Positions 1-5,716 of a stretch of 12,691 nucleotides of DNA are shown one piece after another. The translations under genes and the position numbers were made by a program. Origin of the DNA: an archaeon (GTDB lineage: Archaea; Iainarchaeota; Iainarchaeia; Iainarchaeales; GCA-2688035); assembly GCA_030745815.1 (NCBI GenBank), contig JASLNX010000006.1, positions 1 through 12,691 of the forward strand, in the 5' to 3' direction. The notes under the pieces were generated by a model. That model was not told the DNA's origin. It made no database searches and worked only from the letters and a program-made list of their open reading frames with translations. Each line of letters starts with the position of its first letter. The stretch's first letter is position 1.

Positions 1-78
1 GAATTCTATTATCCGGAATTAAACCATGAAACAATCATGCCAACTGTTTCAAAGATAATAATAGACTGCCATAAATAA
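1..78 (+). CDS. C-terminal tail of an unidentified protein (5' truncated by window edge)
   Basis: Frame 1 is open from the first base to a TAA at 76-78, giving 25 residues that end in VSKIIIDCHK. The tail is too short to assign to a family. It could equally be a chance open frame, but its stop lies before the AT-rich non-coding stretch that leads to the sRNA. That is where a gene end would be expected. Confidence 0.4.
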   Translation, partial: EFYYPELNHETIMPTVSKIIIDCHK

Positions 79-167
79 CTAATTAAATAGACAAGATTAC
101 TACTTTTGCTTTGGTAAAAAATTAGTGCGTATAAATGTCCAGATAACTAGAATTTTTGACCCTATTA

Positions 168-175
168 TTTTATTA
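168..175 (+). promoter_or_regulatory. Possible TATA box for the C/D sRNA
   Basis: TTTTATTA lies 22-29 nt upstream of position 197, where the terminal stem of the C/D sRNA begins. Archaeal TATA boxes are centred about 26-27 nt upstream of the start site, so the spacing fits. A second candidate, TATAAA at 130-135, would give a start near 158-160. The call rests on spacing and AT-richness only. The rest of 79-196 shows nothing else recognisable. Confidence 0.3.
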
Positions 176-196
176 GTAGCAACACCCCCCATTTAT

Positions 197-260
197 TAGG
201 CGATGATGACGTTAACACCTTCCGAGGAAACTATGAGGATACAACTCAACCCTGAGCCTA
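197..260 (+). ncRNA. C/D box sRNA (2'-O-methylation guide)
   Basis: All elements of an archaeal C/D box sRNA are visible in order. Box C is ATGATGA (203-209), followed by a 12-nt guide CGTTAACACCTT (210-221) and box D' CCGA (222-225). A 7-nt spacer (226-232) leads to box C' ATGAGGA (233-239), a 12-nt guide TACAACTCAACC (240-251) and box D CTGA (252-255). A 5-bp terminal stem TAGGC/GCCTA (197-201 with 256-260) closes it. Both guides have the 12-nt length expected for archaeal double-guide sRNPs built on L7Ae, Nop5 and fibrillarin. D' departs from CUGA at one base and C' from RUGAUGA at one base, which is common for the internal boxes. By the N+5 rule the predicted targets are AAGGUGUUAACG (methylated U, fifth base) and GGUUGAGUUGUA (methylated G, fifth base). 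I could not place these in a known rRNA or tRNA from memory. Confidence 0.85.
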
Positions 261-321
261 CTACTATTTTCTGAAAATTGCACCAAAAGAATTAAAAGCG
301 CTAAGAGAGTTAAGGTTTAGC

Positions 322-873
322 ATGAGAAAAGAGCTGAAGTATTTAGCAGGCCTTGTTTTCTGTAACGTTTACAGAATTCTTAAGATTTTTCCAAACAACG
401 ACCCAGTAATGGGTTGTGCCCTGCCGTTTGCAAGGCAAGGGAAATGGTGGCACGCTCTTCTTTTTCCAATGATTGCAATGATTTCATTTGACTTTATTAC
501 AATGAGAGTTGGAATCTGGACATGGGGAACTACCTTGGCATACGGGCTGATTGGACTGCTTGCCTACAAATACTTCAAAGGCAAAGAAAAGGTTGGCCTT
601 AAGACTTATGCAGGAGGAAGCATTGCAGGAGTTTTAATATTTGATTTCTTAACAGGCCCAATAATGAGCAGTTTTATGTTCAGGATTCCGTTTGAGGTTG
701 CTTTCATTGGACAAATTCCATTTACTGTGGCCCACTTAATTAGTGCTACATCTTTTACACTGGCTCTTGCTCCAGTTTTAGACCCTGTTTTGAGGGTTTC
801 GGTTAGCGAAACAATTTCAAAGAATTTGCACAGGGCAGTTGAATTATTTTCAGGACCATTTTTGGAGGGATAA
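322..873 (+). CDS. Polytopic membrane protein, ECF-transporter S-component-like
   Basis: This is a 183-residue integral membrane protein with about five hydrophobic segments (roughly residues 45-65, 68-85, 97-112, 125-140 and 138-155). Conserved-looking stretches include NDPVMGCALPFARQGKWW (about 26-43), FDFIT (about 56-60), the similar FDFLTGP (about 111-117) and GQIPFTVAHL. Such small polytopic proteins with a repeated FDF(I/L)T element resemble substrate-binding S components of ECF vitamin transporters. The downstream DUF4430 lipoprotein, one base after this stop codon, supports a role in small-ligand uptake and hints at a corrinoid. No ECF ATPase or T subunit lies in the window, so they would have to be shared from elsewhere. 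The start is the first ATG after a stop at 253-255, with AAGG at 312-315 and an AT-rich TATA-like stretch at 290-298. The S-component assignment is inference from topology and context. Confidence 0.6.
   Translation: MRKELKYLAGLVFCNVYRILKIFPNNDPVMGCALPFARQGKWWHALLFPMIAMISFDFITMRVGIWTWGTTLAYGLIGLLAYKYFKGKEKVGLKTYAGGSIAGVLIFDFLTGPIMSSFMFRIPFEVAFIGQIPFTVAHLISATSFTLALAPVLDPVLRVSVSETISKNLHRAVELFSGPFLEG
864..868 (+). promoter_or_regulatory. Shine-Dalgarno site fixing the start of the DUF4430 lipoprotein
   Basis: GGAGG lies 6 nt upstream of ATG 875 and overlaps the last codons of the upstream membrane-protein gene. It favours ATG 875 over an in-frame TTG at 839. Starting at 875 puts the signal peptide at the very N terminus. 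Confidence 0.8.
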
Positions 874-874
874 A

Positions 875-1279
875 ATGAAAAAAAGTAATTTTGTAATAGC
901 TATAGCAGTCATGCTGCTCTTGGTTTCAGCCGGGTGCTTGCAGACAGTGGAGGAGGTGCCAGCAGGCGACACAACTGAAACATTTAATCTAAGCGCAACC
1001 TATACTGACGCAGACGGCGGGATTTTGCTTGAAAAAAGTTTTGCCGTTGAAAAGGGAACAAACGCTTTTGATGCACTCAAGGAAAACGTTGAAGTAGACT
1101 TTGAAATGTCTTCTTTTGGAGCGTTCATAAAAGGCCTTGGAGGCGTTGAAACTCCTGAAGGGTATTATCTTGCAATGTATGTTAACGGAGTATATGCCGA
1201 AAAGGGAATCGCAGGTTACACTGTTGAAGAAGACATACAATTCGAGTGGAAGCAGGAATCAATTGAGTCCTTTAGTTAG
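875..1279 (+). CDS. DUF4430 (transcobalamin-like) lipoprotein
   Basis: The 134-residue protein begins with a lipoprotein signal peptide: MKKS, a hydrophobic core, then a lipobox ending in AGC with the lipidated Cys at about residue 21. A short linker follows, then a single domain matching DUF4430, related to the C-terminal domain of transcobalamin. Recognisable elements are FDALKE, GAFIKGLGG, YYLAMYVNGVYAEKGI and a closing strand DIQFEWKQ. Some family members bind cobalamin-like ligands, but many have unknown ligands. The gene follows the S-component-like gene with one base between stop and start, so the two are surely cotranscribed. A likely role is outer-face capture of the ligand handed to the membrane protein. 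Ligand identity is inference. The gene ends 20 nt from the convergent nadE. Confidence 0.8.
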   Translation: MKKSNFVIAIAVMLLLVSAGCLQTVEEVPAGDTTETFNLSATYTDADGGILLEKSFAVEKGTNAFDALKENVEVDFEMSSFGAFIKGLGGVETPEGYYLAMYVNGVYAEKGIAGYTVEEDIQFEWKQESIESFS

Positions 1280-1299
1280 ACCCTTTTACTTCCAAATGG

Positions 1300-2922
1300 T
1301 TATTCCCATTTATTTATTATTGGGTAAACCCTTCCAGAACCAAATGCTTTTTTGCTAATGCGAATTATTGGCGGTGCTTGTTTTCTCTTGTATTGTGTAG
1401 AATCAACAAGCTTTTTCATTTTTTCCACAAGATCTCTACTAAAACCCGTTTTAATCAATTCTTCCCTTGTTTTGTTTGCCTCAACAATTAGATCAACAAG
1501 GGGACTAACCTTTTCATAATCAAAAGGATCTTCTTGCCCAGGGGCTAGTTCAGCAGATGGTGGCTTATCAATAACAGACTTTGGGATTGGGTTGCCCATA
1601 ACTTTGTTTATGTGTTCTGCAAGTGAGTATACCCTTATCTTGCTCAGGTCTCCAATCACTTCAATGCCTCCGGCCATATCCCCGTAAAGTGTACAATAGC
1701 CCAACGCAATCTCTGTCTTGTTACCAGTACTAAGGAGCAACCTATTTTGAGAATTGGAGATTGTCATAAGAGTATTACCTCGAAGCCTTGCCTGTGGATT
1801 CTCTGCAGCAGTTCCCTTAAGTTGTTCTCCAAAAACCTTCAAATAATTTTTGCTGTTTTCCTTAACAACTGTTTCAATTGGCCACTCTTTAAATTCAATT
1901 CCCAAATTTTTTGCAATCTCTTTACTATCTTCAACGCTGCCCTTGCTGCTGAAACGAGAGGGCATTGTAACCCCAAGCACGTTTTCACTCCCAAGTGCCT
2001 TTGCGGCAATGCATACAACAACACTGCTATCAATACCTCCACTTAGCCCAAGAACTGCCTTTTGGAAATTGCACTTTTTTGCATACCCTTTCAACGCAAA
2101 AACAAGTGAATCAAATGTTTCATTGGCAGGATCGGCTTTTGCATAAGAAACCTTGTTACCCTCAACGTCAAAGATTATAAGTTGTTCCAGAAACATTGGT
2201 CCAATTGCAATGAATTCAGATTTATTGTTTACGGCCATACTTTGCCCATCAAATACAAGAATATCCAAACCATTGTCTTGCACGCCAACCTTGTTGGCAA
2301 AAACAAAGTCAACCCCTTTTGATGCATGCCTTTCAATAACTGCCCTTCGCTCTGAAAACTTTCCAACGTGAAAAGGGGAAGCAGAAATATTAATTATTAG
2401 CTCAGCACCCTTTTCAATCAAGTTATCCACCGGCTTTATTGAATAGTGCTCATCCCACATGTCTTCACATAAGGTTATTCCAATTTTTTTGCCATATAGT
2501 TCAAATACATTCCATTGGCTTGCCGCTGTAAAAAACCGCTTTTCGTCAAAGACATCATATGTTGGCAGAAGGGTCTTTGATTGCCTCCCAATAATCTTAC
2601 CCCCCTTTAACAAGGCAGCTGAGTTAAATTTTTTTAGAGTCCCGTCATCACCAAAGGCGTGTTGGTCAAAGTCAATAAAGCCAACTATAGTTGCAATCCC
2701 AGTAGTGGCCTTAGCAATCCTTTCAAGTTCGCGCTTGTTGCTTTCAAGAAAGTCCTTTTCATAAACTAAGTCACATATTGGGTACCCTGTTAAGGCCATC
2801 TCAGGAAAGACTACTAAATCACAACCACTTTCCTTTGCCTTATTTATGTAATCAATTATCTTTGACCCATTCTCAAAAAGCGCTCCAGCGGTAGTGTCAA
2901 TCTGTGCGATGGCAATTTTCAT
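1300..2922 (-). CDS. nadE: NAD+ synthetase, glutamine-dependent
   Basis: This enzyme makes NAD+ from nicotinic acid adenine dinucleotide, ATP and glutamine in the cytoplasm. The 540-residue protein has two domains. The N-terminal nitrilase-type glutaminase carries the E-K-C triad: E41 in FPEMALTGYP, K116 in SKTLLPTYDVFDEKRFF and C152 in GITLCEDMW. The C-terminal ATP-pyrophosphatase synthetase domain has SGGIDSS at 294-300, then ALGYCTLYGDMAGG and PSAELAPGQEDPFDYE, and it ends in KRKQAPPIIRISKKAFG. Length and motif order match the full bacterial-type two-domain enzyme, and nothing is missing. The ATG at 2922 is preferred over an upstream in-frame start at 2967, because MKIAIAQID is the normal nitrilase N terminus. 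A TATA-like box sits 22-29 nt upstream of this ATG, so the transcript is probably leaderless. Many archaea carry only the short ammonia-dependent NadE. Confidence 0.96.
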   Translation of the reverse strand: MKIAIAQIDTTAGALFENGSKIIDYINKAKESGCDLVVFPEMALTGYPICDLVYEKDFLESNKRELERIAKATTGIATIVGFIDFDQHAFGDDGTLKKFNSAALLKGGKIIGRQSKTLLPTYDVFDEKRFFTAASQWNVFELYGKKIGITLCEDMWDEHYSIKPVDNLIEKGAELIINISASPFHVGKFSERRAVIERHASKGVDFVFANKVGVQDNGLDILVFDGQSMAVNNKSEFIAIGPMFLEQLIIFDVEGNKVSYAKADPANETFDSLVFALKGYAKKCNFQKAVLGLSGGIDSSVVVCIAAKALGSENVLGVTMPSRFSSKGSVEDSKEIAKNLGIEFKEWPIETVVKENSKNYLKVFGEQLKGTAAENPQARLRGNTLMTISNSQNRLLLSTGNKTEIALGYCTLYGDMAGGIEVIGDLSKIRVYSLAEHINKVMGNPIPKSVIDKPPSAELAPGQEDPFDYEKVSPLVDLIVEANKTREELIKTGFSRDLVEKMKKLVDSTQYKRKQAPPIIRISKKAFGSGRVYPIINKWE

Positions 2923-2943
2923 ATAAAAAACTATAAGAGAAAC

Positions 2944-2951
2944 AAATTTAA
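2944..2951 (-). promoter_or_regulatory. TATA-like box for nadE
   Basis: Read on the minus strand this is TTAAATTT, 22-29 nt upstream of ATG 2922, consistent with a leaderless transcript. It lies in the 83-nt divergent spacer shared with the RNase HIII-like gene. Confidence 0.45.
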
Positions 2952-2980
2952 TGTAAGCAGATACCATAGAAGGGCAAAGG

Positions 2981-2987
2981 TATATTT
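2981..2987 (+). promoter_or_regulatory. TATA box for the RNase HIII-like gene
   Basis: TATATTT is centred about 22 nt before ATG 3006 and 28 nt before an in-frame ATG at 3012. With the usual 26-27 nt spacing, transcription would begin between these two ATGs. Translation might therefore start at the second one (MQYSLNF), with no leader. Confidence 0.5.
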
Positions 2988-3005
2988 AGTGTTTTGAAGT
3001 AATTT

Positions 3006-3692
3006 ATGCTGATGCAATACAGTCTTAATTTCTCAAAAGAGGAAAAGGGAAAAGTAAAAGAATGGCTTTCCAGGTTTCCTGCCCGAAAAACAAACACTGC
3101 TTTTGAAGAAACACGGGTTGAGGTTGGGAAAAGCATTGTAACCCTTTATTCTAGCGGAAAGCTTCTAGTGCAAGGCGAGGACGCTGAAAACATAAAGCAA
3201 GAACTTATGCATAATATTGATGTTTCTGGAGAGCTTTTGCTTGGAATTGATGAAACCGGCAGGGGTGAAAACTTTGGAAGCTTTGTTGTTGCAGGAGTTT
3301 TGGGCAATACAAACAAGCTGCGGGGCCTGCGGGACAGCAAGAAAATAAAGGGCCTGGAAACGGCTCGAGAAGAGGTTTTAAGGCAGTCTGAGGACCAATT
3401 AGTGCTGTTTAAATCTGCTTCTGAAATAGATAGCCTACGGGAAAAAGGGAGTAATATGAACGAAATAGAGGCCAAAATGATTGTTGAAATAGTGCAAAAT
3501 TTTAGGAAAAAAGGGTTTAAAGGCAGGATTTTAGTGGACGGAAGCCGCTTAAAGGAGGTGCCAGAGGGGGTTGAATTCTTGGTTAAAGGAGATGATTTAA
3601 ACCCAGTTATTGGTGCTGCAAGTGTTTTAGCAAAAACTGCAAGAGACAATTCAAAAGACAAAGCAATTAGAAAAAGCTGGAAAAACAGCTAG
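3006..3692 (+). CDS. RNase HII/HIII-family protein with TBP-like N-terminal domain, C-terminally short
   Basis: The family cleaves RNA in RNA-DNA hybrids. Residues 1-72 resemble the TBP-like substrate-binding domain typical of RNase HIII, including TLYSSGKLLVQG at 46-57. The catalytic domain follows. D82 and E83 sit in GIDETGRGENFG, a DSKK lies at 110-113, D178 is in LVDGSR, and D214 is in AASVLAKTARD. These supply the four acidic residues of the family. The protein then stops at residue 228, only 14 residues after the last catalytic aspartate. Family members usually continue for about 50-60 further residues, so the C-terminal helical part is missing. No continuation is visible in the other forward frames. 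The stop codon overlaps the stop of the convergent gene within CTAG (3689-3692). It could be a truncated but active enzyme or a decaying gene. ATG 3012 is an alternative start. Confidence 0.8.
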   Translation: MLMQYSLNFSKEEKGKVKEWLSRFPARKTNTAFEETRVEVGKSIVTLYSSGKLLVQGEDAENIKQELMHNIDVSGELLLGIDETGRGENFGSFVVAGVLGNTNKLRGLRDSKKIKGLETAREEVLRQSEDQLVLFKSASEIDSLREKGSNMNEIEAKMIVEIVQNFRKKGFKGRILVDGSRLKEVPEGVEFLVKGDDLNPVIGAASVLAKTARDNSKDKAIRKSWKNS

Positions 3693-4165
3693 CCCTTGTT
3701 TGCGTCTGAGCGAAAAACCAGGCTATGGAGCTTGTCATCACTTATTTCAAAATCTCCCCCAGGGCGTTTCTTTTCCTTTACACCCAGTTCAGATTTAAGC
3801 TTTGCAACGTCCTCTTTTAAGGCCTCAAGTTCAACCTTGGTATTGGTTTTAAATTCAGTGAAGTCACTCATCTTTCTTCCAAGAACAGTTGAATCAAGTT
3901 TCTTGCCAATAAACTTTGGAGCATTTGCTCTCAAAAGAAGCTTTTCAACCCGATCAATTCTATTACTAATTGAAAAGATGCTTTGCTTGTTAGGTTGAGG
4001 GCTTGAAACAGAGTTTGGTTTGAATGAGTCGCTTGAATGCTTTGAACTAGCCCGCGGCATTGAATGCTCAGCTGACGCTACTGGCTTTGGCTTAAGCAAG
4101 CTAAGCAAGAGATTTCCCAGAATAAGGGAAACTACTAATACCACAAGAAAGACAGTTATAATCAT
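3689..4165 (-). CDS. Single-pass membrane protein with C-terminal coiled coil, unknown function
   Basis: I do not recognise a family. The 158-residue product from ATG 4165 begins with a strongly hydrophobic segment (about residues 2-24, IITVFLVVLVVSLILGNLLL) and then a Ser/Lys/Pro-rich linker (about 26-62). A charged helical region follows with heptad-like spacing (ISNRIDRVEKLLLR, then LEALKEDVAKLKSELGV at about 117-133). The tail is polar. This layout suggests an anchored coiled-coil scaffold. In-frame TTG (4174) and GTG (4171) starts exist. ATG 4165 begins directly before the membrane segment and has a weak GGTGG just upstream. An AT-rich TATA-like stretch lies at about 4193-4204. Its last codon overlaps the convergent RNase HIII-like gene. 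Confidence 0.65.
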   Translation of the reverse strand: MIITVFLVVLVVSLILGNLLLSLLKPKPVASAEHSMPRASSKHSSDSFKPNSVSSPQPNKQSIFSISNRIDRVEKLLLRANAPKFIGKKLDSTVLGRKMSDFTEFKTNTKVELEALKEDVAKLKSELGVKEKKRPGGDFEISDDKLHSLVFRSDANKG

Positions 4166-4291
4166 TTCCACCAAATAATGTCTTACTCGTATGATTTTTA
4201 TTACTTTGCTTAGGCTCTAACAAAAGCAATAAGTTATTAAAAGATATTAATCTCAATAAATTAAGCAAAATAATTATTGCAGACAACTTTT

Positions 4292-4297
4292 GGTGAT
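4292..4297 (+). promoter_or_regulatory. Shine-Dalgarno site supporting a TTG start
   Basis: GGTGAT is complementary to the AUCACC of the archaeal 16S rRNA 3' end and sits 3 nt before TTG 4301. No in-frame ATG or GTG occurs near the protein's N terminus, so the site decides in favour of the TTG start. Confidence 0.6.
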
Positions 4298-4300
4298 TAA

Positions 4301-5653
4301 TTGGAGAAACAGGAAAAACAAGAAGTAAATGCGCAAGACAAGAAGGTGCTTAAGCAAGAAAAAGAAGAGACTGTTGAAGCCCTAAAAAATCAGGCTGTAA
4401 AAAAAGCGCAAGAGCACAAGAGAGCCAAAAGAGATTCAGGAAAATGGCTCAAGGAAAATAAAACTGCGCTGATACTTGCTGTTGCTCTTGTTATTGTTGC
4501 AGGTTACGCGACAATTATACTGTCTCCTACTCCAGACGATGTTAACGTTGGAAACTTCCACGGAAATGAAAACGGAAACGGGACAGGAATTGTAACACAA
4601 GACGTGGTTCCAAAAATGTTCCTTATCTATAGCAAGGAATGCAACGGCTGCCACGCAGGAAACTCTTTTGAACTGCTTTTGAGAAAAAACGGAATTGAAT
4701 TTGCCGTAGAAGAAGTTGAAGCTTCCACTTTAGAAGGCCAACAGTTTGTAAAAGAACTTAATCTAAAAAAATTGCCAATATTAATAATTGACGCAACAAG
4801 TCTGTCTGACTCACTGATTATTCAAGCTGACGAGAGTCTAAAAATTGGTGCCGGCTCAATCGGTTTAAAATCTTTAATGAATGTACTTTCAATAAATTTC
4901 CCAAACAATGTTTTATTCCACCCGCCAGCAGATATTTACACAATGCAAGAAGTCGGCCTTGACGGCGAAGTCCACGTTGACATCCTAAACGATTCAGAAG
5001 CCTGCTTGCCGGAAGAAGGAAAACTTGCAAAAGTAGATGTTTTCACAGACCCATACAGTGAGAATTACTTAAAGTCAAGAGAAACCCTTCAGATTTTACA
5101 AGAGCAGTATAAAGGAAGAATTGATTTCCAGTATCACTTCCTGCCACTTTTCTTTGAATTCCCTGCAGAAATACCTAGGGGAAATATAACAGATCTTTCA
5201 AAGTTCCTTGTGTGCGCTGACGAACAGGGTTTCCTTGCAGAAGCAGAGGACGCATTCTATGCAAGATACTGTTCAATAAGTGACAACAACTTGTTTGAGC
5301 CTTTTGAAGCACAAAACTGCAAAGACAGCAGCCACTACGGACTCCCATTAGTAGGGGACGAAACCCACATGATTGCAGGAATGGATCTTAATTATGATAA
5401 ACAACAATTAAACGATTGCCTCTACGACATAGAAAACAAGTTCACAGAAGATGAAGTGCTTGCTAAAAAACTGCAGGTTTTCCTAGTCCCAACAGTAACT
5501 GTAAACTGTAAGTACTCAACACACGCTAAGGGTTTAGCTAAAGCTTTGTGCGAACTCAACCCGGAAATAGACCACTGTAAAGAAGCCCCAGACCCAAAAC
5601 TCAGCCAAGATATTTTGTGCAAGATAAACCCAGAACTTGAGCACTGCAATTGA
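4301..5653 (+). CDS. Membrane-anchored tandem thioredoxin-fold protein
   Basis: This 450-residue protein has a Lys/Glu-rich cytoplasmic N terminus (1-54), one membrane segment (55-75) and a Gly/Asn-rich linker. The first thioredoxin-like domain carries CNGC at 114-117 after a beta strand KMFLIYSKE, and a cis-proline loop at KKLPIL (P159). A second, DsbA-like fold begins at VDVFTDPYSENY (245-256), where a CxxC would be expected but none is present. It ends with a cis-Pro strand VPTVTVNC (P397). The C terminus has two copies of an LC-x8-C unit (C417/C426 and C440/C449), each containing NPE. By topology the domains face outside. The likely role is thiol-disulfide exchange or disulfide isomerisation on surface proteins, and the Cys-rich surface protein encoded at 9577-11640 would be a plausible type of client. 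Function is inferred. The TTG start has its own Shine-Dalgarno sequence. Confidence 0.8.
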   Translation: MEKQEKQEVNAQDKKVLKQEKEETVEALKNQAVKKAQEHKRAKRDSGKWLKENKTALILAVALVIVAGYATIILSPTPDDVNVGNFHGNENGNGTGIVTQDVVPKMFLIYSKECNGCHAGNSFELLLRKNGIEFAVEEVEASTLEGQQFVKELNLKKLPILIIDATSLSDSLIIQADESLKIGAGSIGLKSLMNVLSINFPNNVLFHPPADIYTMQEVGLDGEVHVDILNDSEACLPEEGKLAKVDVFTDPYSENYLKSRETLQILQEQYKGRIDFQYHFLPLFFEFPAEIPRGNITDLSKFLVCADEQGFLAEAEDAFYARYCSISDNNLFEPFEAQNCKDSSHYGLPLVGDETHMIAGMDLNYDKQQLNDCLYDIENKFTEDEVLAKKLQVFLVPTVTVNCKYSTHAKGLAKALCELNPEIDHCKEAPDPKLSQDILCKINPELEHCN

Positions 5654-5685
5654 TAACTTTAAAGATTTCTTCTAAGAAACTAATT

Positions 5686-5694
5686 GTTTTAAAG
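5686..5694 (+). promoter_or_regulatory. TATA-like box for the TGS GTPase
   Basis: GTTTTAAAG is centred 27 nt upstream of ATG 5717. No Shine-Dalgarno sequence is visible, so a leaderless mRNA is likely. A short inverted repeat, TTTCTT/AAGAAA at 5666-5679, lies between this box and the upstream gene and may help end the upstream transcript. Confidence 0.45.
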
Positions 5695-5716
5695 TGTTCC
5701 AAGGACTAATTTTACT

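Noticed and set aside
839..877. TTG 839 as start of the DUF4430 gene
   Set aside because: It would put 12 extra residues before the signal peptide. ATG 875 has GGAGG at the right distance and gives a normal lipoprotein N terminus.
2920..2967. Upstream start of nadE at 2967
   Set aside because: The extra 15 residues do not resemble the nitrilase N terminus, and the TATA-like box at 2944-2951 would lie inside the coding region.
3693..3998. Frameshifted C-terminal part of the RNase HIII-like protein downstream of its stop
   Set aside because: The forward frames after 3692 show no RNase HII/HIII C-terminal features. The reverse strand holds a more plausible membrane coiled-coil gene.
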